Source: Anaerolineaceae bacterium (GTDB taxonomy: Bacteria; Chloroflexota; Anaerolineae; Aggregatilineales; Phototrophicaceae). From it: DNA of 64,000 bases. The DNA lies in the NCBI GenBank assembly GCA_016124855.1, contig WGMX01000043.1, positions 62,001 through 126,000 on the forward strand, written 5' to 3'. The notes under the pieces were generated by a model. The model saw only the letters and a list, made by a program, of their open reading frames with translations. It had not been told where the DNA came from and made no database searches. Of the stretch, positions 54,902 to 62,702 are shown piece after piece. The first letter of the stretch is position 1. Every line of letters starts with the position of its first letter. The translations under genes were made by a program, and so were the position numbers.

Positions 54902-56188
54902 TTAAATTTTGATGGGTAGCGTAAAACGGCTCGCCCGCTGCACCCGATTTGCTCGCTGGCTTATGCGCAGTGCTTCGGCGTAATACCCTTCAAGCTGTGC
55001 CATAATCGCACTCCACGGGTGAGCCTCAGCATAGCACCGCGCCTGATAGGACATACGAACGCGAATATCAGGGAAATCTCTTAACTTCTGAACGGCCTCT
55101 GCAAATGATCGTTCGTCTGGCTCACAAATGTACCCTGTTTCTCCGTCTTCTACTAGGTCAACCACACCGCCTTGATTAACCACTACAGCGGGCAGTCCTG
55201 AAGCCATTGCTTCCTGTACCACTTGACCAAATGTTTCCGATGGGCTAGGAAATATAAACACGTCTGCGCTGGCATAAGCCTGCGCTAATTTGTCACCAAA
55301 AAGATAGCCCATAAAGTACGTTCCGGTTCCCGCGAATCGCGCTTCTAACTCGCTCCTCAAAGCCCCGTCACCGATAATTGTCAATGCGATTCCCGGAGTC
55401 CGTGCGACTTCCAATAACAGATCAATCCGCTTTTCGTTTGCCAGCCTGCCAACGTAAATCACCACCAAGTTAGAAGAATCGCGTCCATTGAGCAGTTTCT
55501 CGCGCCACTCAGCCCTGCGATGCTCTGGACTAAAACCGTTGCTGTTAACACCCCGTCCCCAACGCCGCAGCCGCTTGTAACCCCATTTATGAAGTTGATT
55601 GATGGTGTATGTCGATGGTGCAAGGGTCAAATGACATCCGTTATGGATAAATCGCAGCCAATTGCGGCTAGGGCGCGAAAATAACGACAATCCGTAGTGA
55701 TTGGCATACGCCGGAATATCAGTCTGGTAATTCGCGATCACCGGAATATGTCGTCGTCTCCCTGCCAGCATCCCACTGACTGAAAGCAGCGCCGGACTGA
55801 ATAGATGGATTAAATCCGGCTGAAATTCGTCCAAATGTTGGTTAATCATCAAGTTGGGCAGGGCAATGCGTGTTTCAGGTGCGACACGCACGCCGAGGCT
55901 AGGCATCGGTACGACTTTTGAGGGGCCAATATGGGTTGGCGCGATGTCAGGTGCAAAGACCAATACTTCGCGCCCCATTTCTTGTAAGTAGCGTGTGGTT
56001 AAATAAGCAGTTTTTGAAACCCCATCGACTTTCGGTAAGAATGACTCGGCAAAAATTGCGACTCGGTTTATGGGGCTGCCACTGCCTAAGCGGTTGGGTA
56101 GGTCGAGAGCGAATTCGGAACCATAGATTTGTTCCGCCTGATCGGAATTGATTTGACTGAGAGCTTTAAGTAGTCGGTTATTTGCCAT
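54902..56188 (-). CDS. GT4-family glycosyltransferase
   Basis: The 428-residue product has an N-terminal acceptor domain (RVAIFAESFLPKVDGVSKTAY) typical of the MgtA/PimB-like GT4 group. The C-terminal donor domain has VIYVGRLANEKRIDLLLE, SPSETFGQVVQEAMASGLPAVV and GETGYICEPD (ExxxxxxE motif). It transfers sugar from a nucleotide donor to a lipid or glycan at the membrane. The ATG at 56188 has gaagg 6 bases upstream, but the first 34 codons overlap the end of the PHP gene. Confidence 0.9.
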   Translation of the reverse strand: MANNRLLKALSQINSDQAEQIYGSEFALDLPNRLGSGSPINRVAIFAESFLPKVDGVSKTAYLTTRYLQEMGREVLVFAPDIAPTHIGPSKVVPMPSLGVRVAPETRIALPNLMINQHLDEFQPDLIHLFSPALLSVSGMLAGRRRHIPVIANYQTDIPAYANHYGLSLFSRPSRNWLRFIHNGCHLTLAPSTYTINQLHKWGYKRLRRWGRGVNSNGFSPEHRRAEWREKLLNGRDSSNLVVIYVGRLANEKRIDLLLEVARTPGIALTIIGDGALRSELEARFAGTGTYFMGYLFGDKLAQAYASADVFIFPSPSETFGQVVQEAMASGLPAVVVNQGGVVDLVEDGETGYICEPDERSFAEAVQKLRDFPDIRVRMSYQARCYAEAHPWSAIMAQLEGYYAEALRISQRANRVQRASRFTLPIKI

Positions 56189-56820
56189 CGTATGCCTTCT
56201 GCTACGGTTTGGTGTTGCGCCAACGCGTTGCGGAAGTCGGCTGCACTGCGCCCTTTGAACCGTGTTAATCCACGTCCAATAGCGCTTAAGGTGTGAGCAT
56301 CGCTGTTCCCAACCAGCGGAATGTCGAGTCCACGCATAATCCGCTGCGCCAGCACATTATTACCGGGTGTCATGGCACCCGCGTTGAAAACTTCGACACC
56401 ATCTAGATTCCAATCTAATAACACCTCTGGATTGCGGAGGTAACGCAGCACTTGTCCCCCGTTAATCAACAGCTCCCCCGGATGTGCCAGAATTGCTATG
56501 CCACCTTGCTCATGAATAGCCATGACCGTTTCGATTACGGACAAGTGCATCGGAATAGGCATTGTGACCCATAACCCCAATACATGACCGTTTCGTGCAG
56601 TGACTTCCACACCGGGGATAATATCGAAGGCATATTTGGAGCGCTGCTCATAAGCCCAGAGGCTTGACTCTAATACGTCATGGTCAGTGATTGCTATAAC
56701 ATCCAAGTGATTGCGCTTTGCTACACTGTCGAGAAGCTGCTTGGCTGTCGGCAGTCCATCGCTGGCATTGGTGTGCATATGAATGTCGGCGCGTCCGGTT
56801 AACTCGTGATTAGTCGCCAT
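56086..56820 (-). CDS. PHP-domain phosphoesterase
   Basis: From ATG 56820 the product is 244 residues; ATG 56835 is an alternative. It carries the PHP metal motifs in order: ADIHMHTNASDG, AITDHDVLE, PGVEVTA, LAHPGE and GNSDAHTL. Relatives (TrpH/YciV group) hydrolyse nucleotide 3',5'-phosphates or RNA ends. The last 34 codons overlap the glycosyltransferase gene in another frame, so the two are coupled or one end is misread. The tail after RWQITDYL (KSIPIRRNKSMVPN) has weak protein character. Confidence 0.85.
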   Translation of the reverse strand: MATNHELTGRADIHMHTNASDGLPTAKQLLDSVAKRNHLDVIAITDHDVLESSLWAYEQRSKYAFDIIPGVEVTARNGHVLGLWVTMPIPMHLSVIETVMAIHEQGGIAILAHPGELLINGGQVLRYLRNPEVLLDWNLDGVEVFNAGAMTPGNNVLAQRIMRGLDIPLVGNSDAHTLSAIGRGLTRFKGRSAADFRNALAQHQTVAEGIRWQITDYLKLSVKSIPIRRNKSMVPNSLSTYPTA

Positions 56821-56984
56821 GGCTCCGCTTTCCATTCCTATTATCTTTTTTGAAACGTTTATTCTTTCGATCCTAGTATTACATAACCACATTCAGCCTT
56901 TGCTAAGAACAGACTAACAACCTGTAAAACCTTGAAAATCTTGATTAACACGATGAAATACCCGCGCGTCCTGCCGAGTTGCTG

Positions 56985-56990
56985 TACAAT
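56985..56990 (+). promoter_or_regulatory. Possible -10 box next to an ATG
   Basis: TACAAT ends 7 bases before the ATG at 56998, so the transcript would begin at or next to the start codon (leaderless). No SD precedes that ATG, which agrees. No good -35 is seen. Confidence 0.35.
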
Positions 56991-56997
56991 CCAGCAT

Positions 56998-57972
56998 ATG
57001 CGTCCAAACACTCCCTTCAACCGTCTTACCCGTTGGCTCATCCTCACTGCTGCTGTAGGGGTCATATTGATTGTGGGATATGCAGCTATGAGATTTGGCA
57101 GCCAACCCCCTTCACAGCAGATGTTTTTGTTGTCTCCGTTCCCAACATCTTCTACTTTGGATTGGACTCCCATTGCGCCATTTGCTCAGGTTGATCCTGC
57201 TATTATTCCTTACCTTCAATATGGCCAACCTGACTACGGTATCGCTCCATTACAAGTCCTAGGGCAAGGTATCCCGCCAGTTGGAGCCTATTTGCCGCAA
57301 ACCGGTAACACGCGCTTTGAAGTAATGACTTCTACCCCTTCACCGACATTGACCGTGACTCCTATTGCAACGACAACCCTTATTCCCGTGTTTCAACCGT
57401 CGCAGACTCCAACTTCAACGCGTACACCGGTTCCGACGCGCACAACTATTCCAACAGCTAGCCCTGTGCCTACTGTTACACCTACCAACGAATTGGTTGC
57501 TACTGTGCTTGCTTTTTCTGCAACTGTAAATGCACCGACAGCTGTGGTCATTATCCCGACCATTACTTTGATGGTTACGGTTGCCCCCGGTACAGAATGC
57601 GCGCCTTCGGGGCTGCCGGTTTCAGGTTTGCTCACCCAGCGCTATTTCATCGGTCATACAGGGATTGATATAGCTGTTCCACCGGGCACACCTGTAAGGG
57701 CGACACAAAGTGGTTTTGTCGATTGGGCGGAATGGAATATCTACGGATATGGTAATCTCGTCGTCATTCACAGTGACCATTTCATCACTTATTACGGACA
57801 TAACACGTCGTTCAACGTAAAAAAGGGTCAGTTTGTGAATAAGGGGGCAGTGATCGCGTTTAGTGGCAGCACGGGGCATAGCAGCGGCCCACACGTACAC
57901 TACGAAACCCGGATCAACGACGTCACTGTGGACCCCTTAACTTTTGAGTCGCGCGGTTATCGTTCATGTTGA
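56998..57972 (+). CDS. M23-family peptidoglycan endopeptidase
   Basis: ATG 56998 gives 324 residues and begins at the basic end of a membrane anchor (about 11-30). The longer frame starts with TTG. A Pro/Thr linker (about 110-170) leads to a LytM/M23 domain (about 205-324): IGHTGIDIAVPPGTPV with the zinc His and Asp, YGNLVVIHSDHF, and the second zinc motif HVHYE near the end. It would cut cross-bridge peptides in cell-wall growth or act as a non-cutting activator; the zinc residues are all present. Confidence 0.88.
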   Translation: MRPNTPFNRLTRWLILTAAVGVILIVGYAAMRFGSQPPSQQMFLLSPFPTSSTLDWTPIAPFAQVDPAIIPYLQYGQPDYGIAPLQVLGQGIPPVGAYLPQTGNTRFEVMTSTPSPTLTVTPIATTTLIPVFQPSQTPTSTRTPVPTRTTIPTASPVPTVTPTNELVATVLAFSATVNAPTAVVIIPTITLMVTVAPGTECAPSGLPVSGLLTQRYFIGHTGIDIAVPPGTPVRATQSGFVDWAEWNIYGYGNLVVIHSDHFITYYGHNTSFNVKKGQFVNKGAVIAFSGSTGHSSGPHVHYETRINDVTVDPLTFESRGYRSC

Positions 57973-58058
57973 ATACCACGACTTATTTCCAATTTCGAAA
58001 TTGATGAACTGGCCTATAATGGGTTTGTAAACTTTATCACGCACTTTCAGGAGTCTAA

Positions 58059-60293
58059 ATGACGGTTGGCTCATTTCAGCCTCGTTATATCTCGCTGCGT
58101 TGGCGGCTTGTACTACCCCTATTTATCGCAACGATAATTGCTGTAATGGCAGGAGCATATGCATTAGGGCAAAGGTTGACGCAGGCGGCGGGTGCACCTC
58201 AAATCAATTTACTAGTCCAAACCGGGGATGGACTGCGTAATCGTTCAAATGAACTTTACGAGCAAATGCGGCTCGAAGCACAGCGGGTGGCCTTCACGCG
58301 CGGCGTGGCTGATGCTGTCCGTACGCGAGCAGCAGCGGAATTGCATCCTATATTGGAAAGTTCGGCTCGTCTTGCTAATCTAGACAGCATCATCGTTACA
58401 GATGAACAGGCTGTCGAAGTCACTGGTGTGTTACGGGTTGAGCAGCAGTCCAATGTTGCTTACACGGTCAGTACGGATACTGATCTTCATATTCAGTCAG
58501 TTGTTCGAGCCGTTTTGGATGAACACAGTGTTGGAGCAGCCGGTTTACTACGTACACCATCAGGATTACTGCTTTATACGGCTGTTCCATTGATGGATGC
58601 AAAACAACTTGTGGGTATTGTCCTCGTTGGCCGCACATTGGACAATGTCTTAGCCGATTTGAAAACGGATAGCATGGCTGACCTTGCCCTTTATGGCTCG
58701 GATGGTGGTCTGCTTCAGACCACCACGCATCCCGTCGATTCGACAGCTTCTCAGCTTACTTTGTCGGCAGATGTCTTTAATCAAACCTTAGCTGTCCCTG
58801 ATCAGTTGACCTTGCGTTCTATTCAACTCAACAATCAGGCTTATCAAGCCGCCTATTCATCTTTTCAATTTGGCTCACAGCCTATTGGCGTAATTGCGCT
58901 ATTTTTACCGGATAGTGTTCCGACAATTGCCCAAACCGGTCAGCAGTTAGGCGGCCTGACATTGGCTGCTGTAGCCGGAGCTGCTGTGATTGCATTATTT
59001 ATTGCCACCTATTTCTATGTTATTCATCCGGCAGGTGTAGTAACTTCGGCTGCTGAATCCCTTACAGCCGGAAATTCTTTTGTTCGTACTGGAATGCAAC
59101 CCACTAACGAAATCGCCGCTGCGGGTCACGCCCTTGATCAATATGCTGACTATGTTCAAGAACGGCAGGATGCTTTACGAGCTTCTTTGCGTCGTCAGCG
59201 TCGTGAAAGCGAATACCTGCTCTCGGTTTTAGAGTCCATGCCTGATGGGGTGGTTGTCCATGATCAAAATGGACAAATTGTGGTCATGAACGAAAAGGCA
59301 CGTGTATTGCTCGGCACACAGCCGGAAGATAAACTCGGCCTGCGCGATTTTTCCACACCATCGAAATCGGCTGTGCATCCACTTGCCCCCGGCTTATACA
59401 CGCTTGGTGATCCGCGTCGGTTGGAGTTTGATGGACATATGGTTAGCGCTCAGGCTGCTGCATTGTTCAACATATCCGATGAGCGTGTGGGCACGTTGGT
59501 CGTATTACGCGATATCACCCGTGAAGTGCGTCGTGCGCAGATCCATGAAGCCATGTTAAAGCGTTTATCCAACGAAGTGCAGCTCTCACCCCAAAGCGCT
59601 CCTCAGATGGGGGTGTTACCCTCCCCGATGAGTGAAGTTGCTCATGATTTGGGTCGTCATTCAGCTGCGCTTCAAAAGATTATTTTCGAGATGCGTGAAC
59701 TGACGATGCCCGACGCCCCGCAGATGCGCGAAGCACAGCATCCTCTTTATCTGGATACTCTGGTTTGGGTAATTGCTAATGAATGGCGACAAATTGCAAC
59801 GGCAGCCAATCTATCGCTCGAAGTTCTTATTGAAGAGCGTGGTTTATTTATCCTTGGTGATGAACGTCGCCTCCGGTGGGCAATTGGCAATCTTGTCGAT
59901 AATGCCATCAAATACACGCTTCCCGGTGGCAAACTCACGCTCGAAATTAACGGCGAGTCCGATGGTCGGGCATTGATGCGCGTTCGTGATAACGGCGTGG
60001 GGATTGTTCGCGAAGAAATTCCACACCTTACAACTCGCTTTTATCGAGGTACACCTCGAACCACTGACGGTGATATACTCCATGTTCCCGGAACAGGGCA
60101 GGGGCTTTATGTAGCCAAGCAAGTCATCGAAGCGCATGGTGGCCTGCTCCAAATTAAGAGTAAAGTCGGTATTGGTACTGCGGTTTACTTTGCCTTACCT
60201 GTGACGGCCTCTGTCAGTTACAAGTTACCTGTACTGCCACACGAGTTCGATCTTGAAGGCGAAACGGTGCGGCTTAAGCGCAACAATCTGTAA
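58059..60293 (+). CDS. Membrane sensor histidine kinase with PAS domain
   Basis: The 744-residue product has TM helix 1 (about 16-38), a long extracytoplasmic sensor (about 40-295) and TM helix 2 (about 303-326). Next are a HAMP-like linker and a PAS domain (about 390-490; VLESMPDGVVVHDQNGQIVVMN). The dimerisation helix reads SEVAHDLGRHSAAL rather than the usual SHELRTPL. HATPase_c follows with NLVDNAIKY (N-box), RDNGVGIVREEI (G1) and PGTGQGLYVAKQ (G2). It senses an external signal; the phospho-acceptor is uncertain. A TATAAT box lies at 58015-58020, and ATG follows SD caggag. Confidence 0.9.
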   Translation: MTVGSFQPRYISLRWRLVLPLFIATIIAVMAGAYALGQRLTQAAGAPQINLLVQTGDGLRNRSNELYEQMRLEAQRVAFTRGVADAVRTRAAAELHPILESSARLANLDSIIVTDEQAVEVTGVLRVEQQSNVAYTVSTDTDLHIQSVVRAVLDEHSVGAAGLLRTPSGLLLYTAVPLMDAKQLVGIVLVGRTLDNVLADLKTDSMADLALYGSDGGLLQTTTHPVDSTASQLTLSADVFNQTLAVPDQLTLRSIQLNNQAYQAAYSSFQFGSQPIGVIALFLPDSVPTIAQTGQQLGGLTLAAVAGAAVIALFIATYFYVIHPAGVVTSAAESLTAGNSFVRTGMQPTNEIAAAGHALDQYADYVQERQDALRASLRRQRRESEYLLSVLESMPDGVVVHDQNGQIVVMNEKARVLLGTQPEDKLGLRDFSTPSKSAVHPLAPGLYTLGDPRRLEFDGHMVSAQAAALFNISDERVGTLVVLRDITREVRRAQIHEAMLKRLSNEVQLSPQSAPQMGVLPSPMSEVAHDLGRHSAALQKIIFEMRELTMPDAPQMREAQHPLYLDTLVWVIANEWRQIATAANLSLEVLIEERGLFILGDERRLRWAIGNLVDNAIKYTLPGGKLTLEINGESDGRALMRVRDNGVGIVREEIPHLTTRFYRGTPRTTDGDILHVPGTGQGLYVAKQVIEAHGGLLQIKSKVGIGTAVYFALPVTASVSYKLPVLPHEFDLEGETVRLKRNNL

Positions 60294-60320
60294 CTGCCAC
60301 CAAACATGGAGACTCCTTGA

Positions 60321-61820
60321 ATGGGATCGTGGCCAAAATCTCGACTCTTTATATTGTTGTGGCTGTTAACCAGCCTATATATCGCTGTGTTGCCGACGCG
60401 CCATTACACACCGGATGCCGTTAATAACCTCACTTATCTTGAAGCCCATAATGGCTTTGAAAGTTGGCACAGCCAGCATCTCTTAGGTTTGAAGCCCGGT
60501 GAATGGGTCTATGGCTTAACCAGTATCCGTGCTTGGCAGGCGATGCGTATTGCACAAGCACTTTTAGGTGGTCTAACAGTTGCATTACTTTATCTTGGCT
60601 TAGAGGAATTAACACAGCGTCGTTGGTTGTCAGTGATTTGCGGCTTATCCCTCTGTTTTAGCTACGGCTTCTGGCATTACAGCAGTGATCCCGATATTTA
60701 CAGCTTGGGCTATGTCGCGGTTGCGCTTCTGATGTGGAGTTACGTGCGCTTTTTACGCTTACCGTCAACTAGGCGGGTAATGATCCTCGGCATCAGTGCG
60801 GCTCTGACTCTACTATCCCATCAAATCAATGTTGAATTAGCAGGCTTAATCGGTCTGTCGTTGATGATTGGTGCATTTCGCAAATCGGCCTCAATGTCGA
60901 TCAACTGGAAGCAGGTTATTTTATATGCCAGTTTTAGTCTCTTACCCACGATATTGTTGTATGTTTTGGCGTGGCTCTCAGTCAACGGCAGTTTTGCTCA
61001 ACAAGGTTTGCCAACTCCTACCTTTATCGAGTGGTTTCTACGCTACTTTCGCAGTGCTGAAGCAGGACAAGCTACGTGGGGCGTTTCTTTCGGCCTAAAT
61101 ACATTGCCGACCGTAATCTACACACTGCTTTCAAGTTGGATACTTGTTCCCCTGCTTGGTGTAACACCATTTTGGCAGCTTATCCCTATCGCTATCTTTG
61201 GGTTGTTGCTTATCGTTGTTTTTATTCGGGCTTTTTATAAAGTCACGCGTACAGGTGATTTAGTTCCCCAGTATGTTCTGTGGATTTGCCTAGTAACGGT
61301 TATTGCCAATGGTGTCAGTGGATGGTGGTGGCAAACGGGCAACATCAAGTTCTATCTATTTATGCAGATCAATGTCATTTATCTTGTTGGCCTTTACGTC
61401 GCGAAACTGCTTAGCGCTAAAGCGGTACGCTACCCGCGTGAATTATTATTGCCTTTGTCAGTAGGATGTTTACTGCTTCTTTTTCACTTGACCTTGACGC
61501 TCCCTTATGAAACTAAGGGTGGTGTTTTTGAAGTAGCTGACCATCTGGAGGATGATACAACGATAGTCGCTTTTCAAGACCCGTACCAAACTCGGATTTT
61601 GCCCTACATCAGTACTCATCCAGCCGAGACACTCTCTCCTAATTTCTGTAATATTCCAGTTTCGGATGCAGGGAGTACAGTTTGGTGGGTGGTACGGCAG
61701 GATGAGACTGCCGATTGTGGAAGGCTTGCTTCTGCGACGGAAATCAGCCGCTTTCAAGTGGATCGTACTCGCATTATATGGGTACTTTTCGATATGACCT
61801 CAGCACTTCAAACAAAATAG
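60321..61820 (+). CDS. Multi-spanning membrane protein (GT-C/DUF2723-like)
   Basis: The 499-residue product has about eleven predicted helices. The first external loop contains RHYTPDAVNN, DxxYS-type SDPDIYSLGYVAVAL follows, and a late external loop has DDTTIVAFQDP. This layout recalls GT-C glycosyltransferases and DUF2723 proteins that use polyprenyl-linked sugars, with an acidic pair near the start (DAV). I do not see a clear catalytic DE or DD motif, so the role as a glycosyltransferase is only likely. ATG follows SD ggag. Confidence 0.65.
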   Translation: MGSWPKSRLFILLWLLTSLYIAVLPTRHYTPDAVNNLTYLEAHNGFESWHSQHLLGLKPGEWVYGLTSIRAWQAMRIAQALLGGLTVALLYLGLEELTQRRWLSVICGLSLCFSYGFWHYSSDPDIYSLGYVAVALLMWSYVRFLRLPSTRRVMILGISAALTLLSHQINVELAGLIGLSLMIGAFRKSASMSINWKQVILYASFSLLPTILLYVLAWLSVNGSFAQQGLPTPTFIEWFLRYFRSAEAGQATWGVSFGLNTLPTVIYTLLSSWILVPLLGVTPFWQLIPIAIFGLLLIVVFIRAFYKVTRTGDLVPQYVLWICLVTVIANGVSGWWWQTGNIKFYLFMQINVIYLVGLYVAKLLSAKAVRYPRELLLPLSVGCLLLLFHLTLTLPYETKGGVFEVADHLEDDTTIVAFQDPYQTRILPYISTHPAETLSPNFCNIPVSDAGSTVWWVVRQDETADCGRLASATEISRFQVDRTRIIWVLFDMTSALQTK

Positions 61821-61844
61821 CACGGACCACTTTGGCCCGTGCTA
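61818..61844. terminator. Hairpin terminator between convergent genes
   Basis: An 8-bp perfect stem (61818-61825 with 61837-61844) begins at the stop codon of the membrane protein gene and lies before the end of the cytochrome gene. Confidence 0.6.
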
Positions 61845-61898
61845 ATTGCAAACCTAGACAAACTTGGTGCGGCACATGACTATGTGCCCGACAATAAT

Positions 61899-62519
61899 TT
61901 AGCCTTTTAACGTAAACAGGTAGGCGATGATATCGTTAATCTGTTCTTCTGTCCATACATCCTTGTATGTTTTAGGCATCAATCCATCAGGATATCCCGG
62001 AACAACAAACGCACCGGGGTTCACAATTGAAGTGTGAATATATTCATAAGCCGACTCTCCCGGAACACGACTTGCCGCGCGTACACTGACATTGAGCAAA
62101 CCGGGGCCGATGAGTTGGGCTTCTGTGTCATAGTGATGGCAAGTCGCGCAGGCGAAATCAACCTCTGGTCGAACCATGTTGAAATATTCTTTGCCCTTTT
62201 CAGGATCACCGGTCACTTCACCTGAAGTGGCCTGTTGTGGAACGGCGGTTGGCGGTTCAACGGTAGCTGTTGGTACTTCTGTCGGCACTTCAGTTGGTGT
62301 TGCCGGAATAGGTGTTGCTGTTGGCGCACCGGTTGGTGTTTCTGTCGGAACCGGCGTGGCGGTCGCTGTTGGTGCGATTTCGGTCAGATGGTTGGCTGTT
62401 GCCACCAGCGCTGATTGTGTGCCCTGTGCCTGCTCTGACCAGACGGGTGTCGCGACAGTGCCACACGCACCTAGCAGTAATCCAAATAAAGGTAGGGCAA
62501 GACGGTATATCGATTTCAT
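61899..62519 (-). CDS. Cytochrome c lipoprotein
   Basis: ATG 62519 (SD aggggt) gives 206 residues. A lipoprotein signal ends at the lipobox LLLGAC. A Pro/Thr linker (about 45-100) leads to a mono-haem cytochrome c domain: CATCHHY (haem-binding), a long helix and LMPKTY with the axial Met. The last helix is EEQINDIIAYLFTLKG. It is exported and membrane-tethered, and would shuttle electrons at the outer face of the membrane. No oxidase genes are in the window. Confidence 0.9.
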   Translation of the reverse strand: MKSIYRLALPLFGLLLGACGTVATPVWSEQAQGTQSALVATANHLTEIAPTATATPVPTETPTGAPTATPIPATPTEVPTEVPTATVEPPTAVPQQATSGEVTGDPEKGKEYFNMVRPEVDFACATCHHYDTEAQLIGPGLLNVSVRAASRVPGESAYEYIHTSIVNPGAFVVPGYPDGLMPKTYKDVWTEEQINDIIAYLFTLKG

Positions 62520-62643
62520 TACCAAAACCCCTGCGGATGTTTATTGTGAGGAATTGAACAAATTAATAGTTCGAGTATAGCACAGCCCAAAACGGCCTGC
62601 AATCGGCTTAATCTTTATTATTTTGTCGATTCTGAGCATAAAA

Positions 62644-62668
62644 GAGGCGCACAATTACAGTGCGTCTT
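62644..62668 (-). terminator. Weak hairpin downstream of the radical SAM gene
   Basis: An imperfect stem (agaggcgcac with gtgcgtct, two-base bulge) lies about 35 bases past the stop of the radical SAM gene. Confidence 0.4.
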
Positions 62669-62702
62669 CAAACTTGCACCCAATATATCCAGAAGAATAC
62701 TA

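Noticed and set aside
62176..62580. Plus-strand frame rich in Val/Gly
   Set aside because: It is the antisense of the Pro/Thr linker of the cytochrome lipoprotein.
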